A stretch of DNA of 25,647 bases from a virus. Where the stretch lies: positions 1 through 25,647 of the IMG/VR virus record IMGVR_UViG_3300019487_000090; one strand, 5' to 3'. Each line of letters begins with the position of its first letter. The first letter of the stretch is position 1. The notes beneath the pieces are model-generated. The model was not told where the DNA came from. It did no database searches and saw only the letters and a list, made by a program, of their open reading frames with translations. Shown one piece after another: positions 12,692 through 18,425 of this stretch. A program made the translations under genes and the position numbers.

Positions 12692-13272
12692 TTGTCGTTC
12701 TCGCTCATCAGATCCCACTTGCGGTGGTGGACCATGCTCCGCAATCCAGGCAACATCTGGTAGAGCCAATCGCCGGGACACTCGGTCGCTTTAACGTCCC
12801 GGTGCCCGCTGATGGTCTCGCTCGTTTGCAGTTCGCCCCAGCAGCACAGGTGCGCACACAACTCCACGAGCGCGAGCATCTGCCGCTCGGGCATGGGGCC
12901 CTTGGTGTAGCGCCCCTCGCACTCGATCCCCCAACAAGTGCGGTTAACATGGGTGACCCCGGCATGGGCGCCCTGGATCACTTGGCTGTGAAGTTGCGCT
13001 GCGTTCAGCGTCCCCTGACGGCCCTCCAGGATCAGGCCGGAGCGCGTCACCAGAAAGTGATGGCCACTGTCGCTCCAGCCGCGGTCTATGTGATCCTTCT
13101 GGATCGCTCGTGCGACGCGGAAGCATCGCTGTCGCTCCAGGAACGCCAGTGGAAGAGGCCAGGCATTCGCTCCTGCGGTGTGATGGATGATTACCCCCTC
13201 CGCAGGCGACCAGCTCAGACGTGAATTGTCGACGGGCTTTGCGCCCCACTGTTTGGTGGTGATGATTTTCAA
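12688..13272 (-). CDS. Endolysin: N-acetylmuramoyl-L-alanine amidase (Amidase_2/PGRP fold)
   Basis: The 194-residue protein has the zinc amidase pattern: VIIHHTAGAN (28-36, His ligand), AIQKDHIDRGWSDSGHHFLV (56-75), GRQGTLNAAQLHS (84-96), CWGIECEG (113-120), ISGHRDV (154-160, His157) and TECPGDWLY (163-171, Cys165). It cleaves the bond between N-acetylmuramic acid and L-Ala of peptidoglycan to release virions. No signal peptide or separate cell-wall-binding domain is present, and the size fits a single-domain lysin of a Gram-negative phage. ATG at 13272 is chosen; its upstream ribosome binding site is weak. The stop overlaps the next gene (GTGA). No obvious holin is seen nearby. Confidence 0.93.
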   Translation of the reverse strand: MKIITTKQWGAKPVDNSRLSWSPAEGVIIHHTAGANAWPLPLAFLERQRCFRVARAIQKDHIDRGWSDSGHHFLVTRSGLILEGRQGTLNAAQLHSQVIQGAHAGVTHVNRTCWGIECEGRYTKGPMPERQMLALVELCAHLCCWGELQTSETISGHRDVKATECPGDWLYQMLPGLRSMVHHRKWDLMSENDK

Positions 13273-13303
13273 CGATTCTGCTCCATGTCGGTAAGGTGGT
13301 CAG

Positions 13304-13630
13304 TCACAGCAATTGTTCGGACGGACAACCTCGGGACACGTAGTCGAACGCACGCTCTTTTTCCGACTGGGAGAGTTCCAGATTTTTGAGCGGTATGTGC
13401 GTTGGCGCTGCTGGCGCGTCTTCATTCCAGAAAGCTACCAGAAGATGCCCAGGACGTTTTGGAGGATATTCGCGAACCACAACCCCGATGTGAACGTCAT
13501 CCGCTTTGACATAGCCTTGCTCGTCGCAATCCGGTACATACCACACTATGTCTCCCGGCTCAATCGGCCTCCAATTCTTGTGAGCTTGCTGCCGTCGCCG
13601 CATCTCCTCGGTGTAGTCAAAAACGTTCAA
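13304..13630 (-). CDS. Hypothetical protein (108 aa), TTG start
   Basis: TTG at 13630 lies seven bases after CAGGAG. The product (MNVFDYTEEMRRRQQAHKNW, then EPGDIVWYVPDCDEQGYVKA, then VHIGVVVREYPPKRPGHLLV) has the beta-strand pattern of a small SH3-like or chromo-like barrel in its centre. The C-terminus is polar. Unrecognised; lies between the lysin gene and other unknown genes of the minus operon. The 61 bases before it hold only a 13-codon frame without ribosome binding site. Confidence 0.7.
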   Translation of the reverse strand: MNVFDYTEEMRRRQQAHKNWRPIEPGDIVWYVPDCDEQGYVKADDVHIGVVVREYPPKRPGHLLVAFWNEDAPAAPTHIPLKNLELSQSEKERAFDYVSRGCPSEQLL

Positions 13631-13691
13631 TTAATTCTCCTGATGGTCATTAGACACAACTCCATGGGCCATTTTTTGGTGGCGGAATTTT

Positions 13692-13991
13692 TCACGCGTC
13701 CTGCGTTTCGCCTCCGCTGGCCCGCAGCATCTCCATTTCAATTTCCGTCAGGTAGGTGCCGTGCTTACTCCAGGTCCGATGTTTGATCACCGCCGGACAT
13801 AACGTAAATATGTGACGGTGATGGGCTGTCACCATGAGGGCGCGCAGGTGCGAAATCTCGGCGTGTAATGCTGGATCGTTTCCGATCTCCCGAACGATAT
13901 CCTCCAATCCTTTGCCGAGACGATAGGTGTCGTAGTGTCGGCGGCGGTGTATCGCACTTGCGGTCGTCCAGGATAGCTGCTTAACACTCAC
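13692..13991 (-). CDS. Hypothetical protein (99 aa)
   Basis: The frame is open to 14078, but GTG at 13991 overlaps the stop of the upstream gene (GTGA) and follows GGAGGAACGCG, so it is the likely start. The product (VSVKQLSWTTASAIHRRRHY, then LEDIVREIGNDPALHAEISH, then TEIEMEMLRAS) is largely helical. No motif recognised. Part of the run of small genes between terL and the lysin. Confidence 0.65.
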   Translation of the reverse strand: MSVKQLSWTTASAIHRRRHYDTYRLGKGLEDIVREIGNDPALHAEISHLRALMVTAHHRHIFTLCPAVIKHRTWSKHGTYLTEIEMEMLRASGGETQDA

Positions 13992-14278
13992 CGCGTTCCT
14001 CCGCACGCCAGGATGTCGTTGGCCATGTCTTCGTAAGCCTGCGCGTGCATAGCGAAGAGCATGACACCCTCCAGACACTTGTGAGCTACCTGCTCATGAG
14101 ACTTGATGATTTCGCGTTGCAAGCGCGGAAAGATCAAAAAGCCCAGCCAATTGCGGCGACTGCGTTCGGCCTTTATTGCCCATTGTCGATAGCGCAGGCC
14201 GTTCAGGAACGCCTCGACATGACACAGCTTGGCCTGATGATCGAGCCAGCCGACGCTAACCGGTTGATTCTCACTCAC
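13988..14278 (-). CDS. Hypothetical helical protein (96 aa)
   Basis: GTG at 14278 overlaps the stop of terL-C (GTGA) and follows GGAGGGTATCATCG. The product is helical (DHQAKLCHVEAFLNGLRYRQ, then HEQVAHKCLEGVMLFAMHAQ, then YEDMANDILACGGTR) with a short hydrophobic stretch (RNWLGFLIF) too short and too flanked by charge for a clear membrane anchor. Family not recognised. Confidence 0.65.
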   Translation of the reverse strand: MSENQPVSVGWLDHQAKLCHVEAFLNGLRYRQWAIKAERSRRNWLGFLIFPRLQREIIKSHEQVAHKCLEGVMLFAMHAQAYEDMANDILACGGTR

Positions 14279-15033
14279 CGATGATACCCTCCATAACTGC
14301 CGTGCGTCGAGTCGACCGCGCGCTCTTCCTCGGCGCGGCCGAACAGCTTTTCACTCTCCCACCACTGGTAGCGGCCCTGTCGCTCTTCCTCCGTCATCTC
14401 TTCCTCGGCCTTGACCTCGCTCGCGCGCAGGGTTCCGTCGGTATGAACGGCGTACGCCTGCTCGAAATTTCCGGTCTGTGCATGGCCGATCCAATACCCG
14501 ATTACAACGGCGTCTCCGGCATCAGTTGATCCGCCCCCCTCGCCGCCCTTATGCTTGCGAAGCCTGGCGCGAATGTCATCCTTCGACTCCAACTTGATCT
14601 GACCACTGGCGGTGGTGGTCCAGCGCGGAGCGGTCAAATCGGCCAATAGATCATCGTCAGGCGGAAGCTGTAGCCCTCGTCCAAGCTGGGGATCAAGAGC
14701 TTCACGTAAAATCCACCAGGAGGCAGCTCTTACATTTAGGAAAGAAAGAGTGCCACTGGCATCGGTCACGTCAGTTCGATTGGAGGCGTTATAGGGAACA
14801 ACCGGCTGACCCAGTTCCCGCAGGCGATCGAAAACACCGCTTCCAACGCCGATAATATCAATGCCTACGGCCATTGGGCGCCAGCTTATCGCAAGGTCGA
14901 AGATGCGTTGCGCCGTCTCCATCGTGTCGGCTTTCTTCCAGCGATGTAGCACATCTACCCGTAATCCTTTCCAAATGGCAACGACTGTGGAATCGGCGCC
15001 CTCTCGGGCAATATCACAACCAAACGCAATCAT
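14275..15033 (-). CDS. terL: Terminase large subunit, C-terminal nuclease half (split terL)
   Basis: This 252-residue protein is the RNase H-like nuclease of a large terminase, which cuts the concatemer during packaging. Visible are GCDIAREGADSTVVAIWKG (5-23, first catalytic Asp7), VGIDIIGVGSGVFDRL (57-71, Asp59), SKDDIRARL (150-158) and STDAGDAVVIGYW (169-181, Asp171/Asp174). There is no ATPase motif; those are in the separate gene at 15523. ATG at 15033 overlaps the stop of the intervening HNH gene (ATGA), so translation is coupled. In ordinary TerL proteins this domain follows the ATPase in one chain. The long acidic C-terminus (AEEEMTEEERQG) could contact the portal. Confidence 0.9.
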   Translation of the reverse strand: MIAFGCDIAREGADSTVVAIWKGLRVDVLHRWKKADTMETAQRIFDLAISWRPMAVGIDIIGVGSGVFDRLRELGQPVVPYNASNRTDVTDASGTLSFLNVRAASWWILREALDPQLGRGLQLPPDDDLLADLTAPRWTTTASGQIKLESKDDIRARLRKHKGGEGGGSTDAGDAVVIGYWIGHAQTGNFEQAYAVHTDGTLRASEVKAEEEMTEEERQGRYQWWESEKLFGRAEEERAVDSTHGSYGGYHR

Positions 15034-15533
15034 GGATTTTCAGCCTTAAGATGGCGCCATGTCTTCCCATTTCTAATCTGGTAAATGGTATTCTTGTGGA
15101 CGCCAAATAGATTGGCCATTTTAAAAGCAGATATGTTTCTTCGCTGACCAATATATTCGACGCGCCCATCATTCAAGAGTGCTCTCCCATGCCGCTCTCC
15201 AATGTCTCGAACGCGACCGGGATCGGTTTGTAAAATACTGCGCCCTTGCCGGATCATGTCACGCATGTTATCCAATGTCGTGCCGAGCAATAGATGTGCG
15301 GGATTGCAGCAAGGTGGATTATCACATTTATGGAGAACCGACAACCCAGGGGGAATGGGACCGTTGGCGATCGCCCAAACAATGCGATGAACGCTACGGC
15401 GGCGGTAGTGATCTCGAATACGCCCGTAGCCGAATTTTTGCTTTTGGCCTAACCGTGGCCAGCATTCGTCCGTCTTGCCGATTCTTACTCTATCCCAAAC
15501 ACGTTCGATTAGGGGTTTGTGTCTATTGGGCAT
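15030..15533 (-). CDS. HNH homing endonuclease inserted between the two terL halves
   Basis: The 167-residue protein reads ERVWDRVRIGKTDECWPRLG, FGYGRIRDHYRRRSVHRIVW, AIANGPIPPGLSVLHKCDNP, then PCCNPAHLLLGTTLDNMRDM: a complete HNH zinc-finger core. The C-terminal 30 residues (SAFKMANLFGVHKNTIYQIR) form a resolvase-like helix-turn-helix for DNA binding. Such enzymes cut specific sites in gene copies lacking the insert and spread by repair. ATG at 15533 lies 11 bases inside the end of terL-N, and the stop overlaps the terL-C start, so the gene fills the whole gap with no space for a group I intron. It appears intact, unlike those at 6555 and 9607. Confidence 0.92.
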   Translation of the reverse strand: MPNRHKPLIERVWDRVRIGKTDECWPRLGQKQKFGYGRIRDHYRRRSVHRIVWAIANGPIPPGLSVLHKCDNPPCCNPAHLLLGTTLDNMRDMIRQGRSILQTDPGRVRDIGERHGRALLNDGRVEYIGQRRNISAFKMANLFGVHKNTIYQIRNGKTWRHLKAENP

Positions 15534-16494
15534 CTACCTGCCTCCACCGGCTTTGCGCCACTTCTACCCAATCCGGCGGGATAACGCCGTCTTCCTGCTG
15601 AGCGCAAAACTCACCAAGAACATGTGCCTGAAACAGATAACTCATTTCTCCCCACTGGCGTCGGCGCGACTCGACCCACTCAGGTTCGATACGCCCCGCT
15701 GCAAGAGCCCGATCTAACGTAACATGGATGACGTGCCAATCCTCGTAACCTTCCTTGCGGTTCTGGATCTCGTAAAAACGTCCTTCCGGCCGCCCAGGTG
15801 TTGAGATGACAAGGGCATACGCCTCCTTGCTAGTACTGAAACAGCCCTCCAACGCGTCAAAGAACGCTTTGTCAATGCTCTTTGCTTCATCAAAGATCAT
15901 TGCTATGGAAGAGGCATGGCCTCCCTCCATGCTTGCGGGGTCCGTTGCCGTAGCTGCGTACGCGTGACCCGTGGTTAGTGTCAACCGTTCCAGCAACATC
16001 TCGGTTTTAGCATCGTAGGGAGTTCGGCCAACTCGGTCCCATCGTATACGGCGAGCCGTCTTGCGAATCTCGGGCCAGAGATAGTCCTTGAGTTGCCGTC
16101 CGACACTTGCGGTCGATCCAATCTTCCAGTCCGTCGCGGCATCTCGCGTCAGAGCCATCCAATGCAGCATCACTGAAGCGATAAAACTTTTGCCAAGACC
16201 TCGCGGGCCTCGCACGCATACGCGCTTCTTGGCGGGGAGTGCTGCTAATATCTCCGCCTGATACTCAGCCAATCCTTCATTCGGCCCCCATCGAAGGCAG
16301 TCGTGTGCGAAGGCAACTGGATCGTTCCAATATCGCTCTTGAAATGGCGTCCGCCGATTAGAAACGCTCATCTCTTCCTGGCGCAGCTCGTGATAAACAC
16401 CGACGACCTCCTCGGGAGTGGCCACCTCCAGGAGGCTGCGTGCCATCTCCTCGATCTGCGCGTCGGTCCAGTCGCCCGAAAGGAGATCAGACAT
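15523..16494 (-). CDS. terL: Terminase large subunit, N-terminal ATPase half (split terL)
   Basis: This is the packaging motor ATPase. Walker A is RGPRGLGKS (95-103), Walker B IAMIFDEAK (197-205, catalytic Glu203), with coupling motif STPG (231-234). An upstream adenine-binding region surrounds GLAEYQAEIL. The sequence ends EDGVIPPDWVEVAQSRWRQV plus three residues, the linker that normally leads into the nuclease domain, so the protein stops exactly at the domain border. ATG at 16494 overlaps the end of terS by eight bases; the frame is open to 16557, but that part overlaps terS. 323 residues here plus 252 in the downstream half match one normal TerL. Whether the halves assemble as two chains is inference. 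Confidence 0.93.
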   Translation of the reverse strand: MSDLLSGDWTDAQIEEMARSLLEVATPEEVVGVYHELRQEEMSVSNRRTPFQERYWNDPVAFAHDCLRWGPNEGLAEYQAEILAALPAKKRVCVRGPRGLGKSFIASVMLHWMALTRDAATDWKIGSTASVGRQLKDYLWPEIRKTARRIRWDRVGRTPYDAKTEMLLERLTLTTGHAYAATATDPASMEGGHASSIAMIFDEAKSIDKAFFDALEGCFSTSKEAYALVISTPGRPEGRFYEIQNRKEGYEDWHVIHVTLDRALAAGRIEPEWVESRRRQWGEMSYLFQAHVLGEFCAQQEDGVIPPDWVEVAQSRWRQVDAQ

Positions 16495-17221
16495 CGTCGG
16501 TCGTCTCCTCGTCGTCTCCCAGGCCGTGCACCTCTGCGGAATAGTTCCAGGGAACAAGCGCCGTCGCGGCGTCCGTTATTTCTTCCGTCTCTGCCTCCGT
16601 CACCTCGACGTCGATCGGCGGCTCCTCCTCGTTGCCAGCGGCGAGCGCCTGCCCCATTCGGGCGCTGACGGAGGCCAGAACCCGCTCCCGCACCTCGGCG
16701 GGCATGGCCCGGAGTACGTGCTGGACAGTAACCGTGATAGCGGAATCGTCGCGACGGTGTAGCCCCGAAATCTTTGCCAGTTCCCGCCCGGCGGCCTGCG
16801 CGTCGTAGAGTTCGATCTCAGCAGAGCCATCTTTCCCCACTTTGATTTTTTTGATCAGGTGAGTGAGACCGAGTTCCCTCGCTTTGCGCAAGCTTGGACG
16901 GGGCACTTCATCGGGGTCATCGGGGTCATTGGGGTCACTCCAGAAGTCGCCCATGTCACCGCGAGCATGGGAGGCAAAAAGCGCGAGGATCTCCATGGGC
17001 GCCATGTGGCGGCTCGTCCACTTCTCGATATGGTAACGAACTGAGGGGTCGTTGAGGAAACGTTTTGCTACGCGCCGGAGCGCTTGTTCATCATCACTAA
17101 TTCCAGCAAGGCGTGCAGCTTCAACCGCGTCACCGCGGCAGCGTCCGAGGTAGAATTCTAGCCAAAGCCGTTTCTGAGGAGTAAGAGTTGGCTCTGATGG
17201 TCCAGGCAATGCTTTTGGCAT
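16487..17221 (-). CDS. terS: Terminase small subunit
   Basis: The 244-residue protein begins with the DNA-binding pattern of small terminases: LTPQKRLWLEFYLGRCRGDA, VEAARLAGIS, ALRRVAKRFLNDPSVRYHIE. The following MAPMEILALFASHARGDMGD, LIKKIKVGKDGSAEIELYDA and AAGRELAKISGLH fit the same family. It recognises the packaging site and loads TerL. A run of Asp-Pro repeats (DPNDPDDPDEV) is encoded by a short 9-bp tandem repeat near 16905-16940. The acidic C-terminal tail probably contacts TerL. ATG at 17221 has no clear ribosome binding site. A sigma-54-like promoter lies 210 bases upstream. Directly adjacent to terL-N. Confidence 0.88.
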   Translation of the reverse strand: MPKALPGPSEPTLTPQKRLWLEFYLGRCRGDAVEAARLAGISDDEQALRRVAKRFLNDPSVRYHIEKWTSRHMAPMEILALFASHARGDMGDFWSDPNDPDDPDEVPRPSLRKARELGLTHLIKKIKVGKDGSAEIELYDAQAAGRELAKISGLHRRDDSAITVTVQHVLRAMPAEVRERVLASVSARMGQALAAGNEEEPPIDVEVTEAETEEITDAATALVPWNYSAEVHGLGDDEETTDDV

Positions 17222-17287
17222 ACTGAAGATGATACCGCTACGGATATCGCCCGCGCCAATCGGCGCGTGTCAGCCATCGACCGCACT

Positions 17288-17374
17288 TTACGAAGGCGAG
17301 ATAAGGAGGGACCGAACTTTCGCGGGTCCGGCCCCCTGAATGGTTGCAGTCCTGTCGCGTTCCGCGACGTCCAT
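17288..17374 (-). CDS. Small leader ORF (28 aa) before terS, doubtful
   Basis: Just downstream of the promoter at 17431 an AGGAGG (complement of 17391-17396) correctly spaces an ATG at 17382 that gives only Met-Lys-stop. Its TGA overlaps a second ATG at 17374 (TGATG), which opens MDVAERDRTATIQGAGPAKV and ends at 17288. This arrangement could make the 28-residue peptide by reinitiation, or be a regulatory leader for terS. The rest of the 17222-17544 gap has no other convincing gene. Confidence 0.35.
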   Translation of the reverse strand: MDVAERDRTATIQGAGPAKVRSLLISPS

Positions 17375-17430
17375 CACTTCATCTGTAAGTCCTCCTGTAT
17401 ATTCTGTGGTTTGACACACCATCTGCCAAC

Positions 17431-17450
17431 CTTGCAAAAAGTATGCCAAA
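17431..17450 (-). promoter_or_regulatory. Sigma-54-like promoter of the packaging/lysis operon
   Basis: On the minus strand the sequence is TTTGGCATACTTTTTGCAAG. It carries the -24 GG (in TGGCA) and the -12 GC (in TTGCA) separated by exactly 10 bases, as in the RpoN consensus TGGCAC-N5-TTGCW. Transcription would start near 17422, about 25 bases before an AGGAGG and upstream of terS. TTTGGCATACTT and TGCAA are shared with the site at 18276. It needs sigma-54 and an activator protein; no enhancer site was identified. A match to a short consensus is not proof. Confidence 0.6.
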
Positions 17451-17544
17451 CGGATCGTCGACGGCCGGTACGGTACGGCTCTTGCTGCCTCCTTTATGAG
17501 CATATCCTACCCTCTAATCGTCTGCTTTCAGAGTTGACCGATCC

Positions 17545-18186
17545 TTAGAGCCATCGAACGCGCGGCTCGCCCCGGTAACCCTTTTGCCAAATGAAAAAGG
17601 CAAAGGCCGTGGCGTTGGTCTTGCCATCTTCCGAAAACGACGGCCGCTTGCTACACACTTCCACGGCGCGAGGCGGAAATTCCTTGAACAGTCCGTCGCG
17701 CCGCCCCTGTCCTTCCAAAAACGCCAGCCGTAACAGAAACCCGAGTTGACCGCCATCCCGGAGAAGCAAGAGGCCCGCGCGGACGAACGCTTCGGCGCAG
17801 GCATAGGGTGGATTTCCTATGACCAGATCATATTCGAGTCTGATCTGGTGGGCGCACACAGGGAAGTCACCTGTCAACCATCCATCATACTTCTCCGGTC
17901 GTTCCACGTCACGAATCTCTACTCCATAGATGAACGCGCTCGGCCACAGTCTTCGTGCCACTTTACCCCATCGACCCGAACCCGCCCCCAGATCCAAGAT
18001 ACACGGACGTGTCACCTGAACCTCTAGCGCAGCCAAGCATCGCTCGACGGTGCTGTAATCGGTCTCATAGTGATCGTTCGGCATTCGGCCTAGCCCATCC
18101 GCTCGCTTGAGATGCACCGAGCGCGGGGCGCGGAACGACGCGTCCAGCGATGCAAGGATAGGGTACTGAGTGTCTCGCCCCTCCAC
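17545..18186 (-). CDS. DNA adenine methyltransferase (NPPY type)
   Basis: The frame is open to 18339, but GTG at 18186 follows a good GGAGG at eight bases and is taken as start, giving 213 residues; ATG 18084 is the alternative. Residues 64-74 (LDLGAGSGRWG) are the AdoMet-binding motif I, and 122-128 (VIGNPPY) is the catalytic motif IV of N6-adenine (or N4-cytosine) methyltransferases. The C-terminal FGKTNATAF-like region and FFIWQKGY close the fold. No target recognition domain is evident and no restriction gene is nearby, so it is an orphan enzyme, perhaps protecting phage DNA from host restriction. First gene of the minus operon. A terminator hairpin stands just before its ribosome binding site. 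Confidence 0.88.
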   Translation of the reverse strand: MEGRDTQYPILASLDASFRAPRSVHLKRADGLGRMPNDHYETDYSTVERCLAALEVQVTRPCILDLGAGSGRWGKVARRLWPSAFIYGVEIRDVERPEKYDGWLTGDFPVCAHQIRLEYDLVIGNPPYACAEAFVRAGLLLLRDGGQLGFLLRLAFLEGQGRRDGLFKEFPPRAVEVCSKRPSFSEDGKTNATAFAFFIWQKGYRGEPRVRWL

Positions 18187-18203
18187 GGTTCGTCCTCCAG
18201 ATA

Positions 18204-18234
18204 CAAAAAGAGGGGCGGTCAATCGACCGCCCCT
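18204..18234 (-). terminator. Intrinsic terminator just before the methyltransferase
   Basis: On the minus strand AGGGGCGGTC and GACCGCCCCT (18211-18220 and 18225-18234) form a perfect 10-bp stem with a 4-base loop, followed by CTTTTTG (complement of 18204-18210): a textbook rho-independent terminator. It lies about 30 bases after the predicted start from the sigma-54-like promoter at 18276 and ends 18 bases before the methyltransferase start codon, so it acts as an attenuator or as the end of a short leader RNA. Confidence 0.8.
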
Positions 18235-18275
18235 GAAGTAGGGATGTTTTAGTAAGGAACACTCGTCAATGAACA

Positions 18276-18295
18276 TTGCACGAAGTATGCCAAAA
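18276..18295 (-). promoter_or_regulatory. Sigma-54-like promoter, minus strand of the divergent pair
   Basis: On the minus strand the site reads TTTTGGCATACTTCGTGCAA, with -24 GG and -12 GC ten bases apart. Start expected near 18266. Past the -12 element it shares GTTCxTTGACGA with the plus-strand site at 18321, so the two form an inverted repeat of about 33 bases with 24 bases between. It would transcribe toward the terminator at 18204 and the methyltransferase. The repeat could also be a binding site of a phage regulator. Confidence 0.55.
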
Positions 18296-18320
18296 TGGCA
18301 GACAGCCAAGGAACAGCCCG

Positions 18321-18340
18321 ATTGGCACGGTTCGTGCAAC
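18321..18340 (+). promoter_or_regulatory. Sigma-54-like promoter, plus strand of the divergent pair
   Basis: TTGGCACGGTTCGTGCAA (18322-18339) matches the full -24 hexamer TGGCACG and has GC at -12, exactly ten bases between GG and GC. Start expected near 18349. Two small stems overlap it: GCACG/CGTGC (18326-18337) and CAACG/CGTTG. It would transcribe through the hairpin at 18394 into the helicase operon. It could equally be an operator, since it is half of an inverted repeat with 18276-18295. Confidence 0.6.
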
Positions 18341-18393
18341 GTTCGTTGACGACACGGTAAGTGTCTCCTTGCATTGATCTAGGTGTCTGTTTG

Positions 18394-18424
18394 GCCCCCG
18401 CCGACTGATGGCGGGGGCTCTTTC
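18394..18424 (+). terminator. Terminator-like hairpin just before the helicase
   Basis: GCCCCCGCC (18394-18402) and GGCGGGGGC (18410-18418) form a perfect 9-bp stem with a seven-base loop, followed by TCTTTCC. It lies about 45 bases after the predicted start from the 18321 promoter and ends at the helicase start codon, mirroring the layout on the minus side. The 3' arm GGCGGGGGC may also hide the ribosome binding site. An intrinsic terminator is likely, but the U-run is short. Confidence 0.65.
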
Positions 18425-18425
18425 C

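Noticed and set aside
13631-13672. 13-codon minus-strand ORF
   Set aside because: No ribosome binding site, ordinary sequence, and too short to support.
14275-16494. Group I intron in terL
   Set aside because: The HNH gene overlaps both terL halves, leaving no space for an intron core; a split gene explains the layout better.
14275-16494. Split intein linking the terL halves
   Set aside because: No intein N-terminal Cys block or C-terminal His-Asn end is visible at the edges of the halves.
17267-17548. Plus-strand ORF opposite the terS leader
   Set aside because: It lies across the predicted minus-strand promoter, has no ribosome binding site, and its product has an unusual composition.
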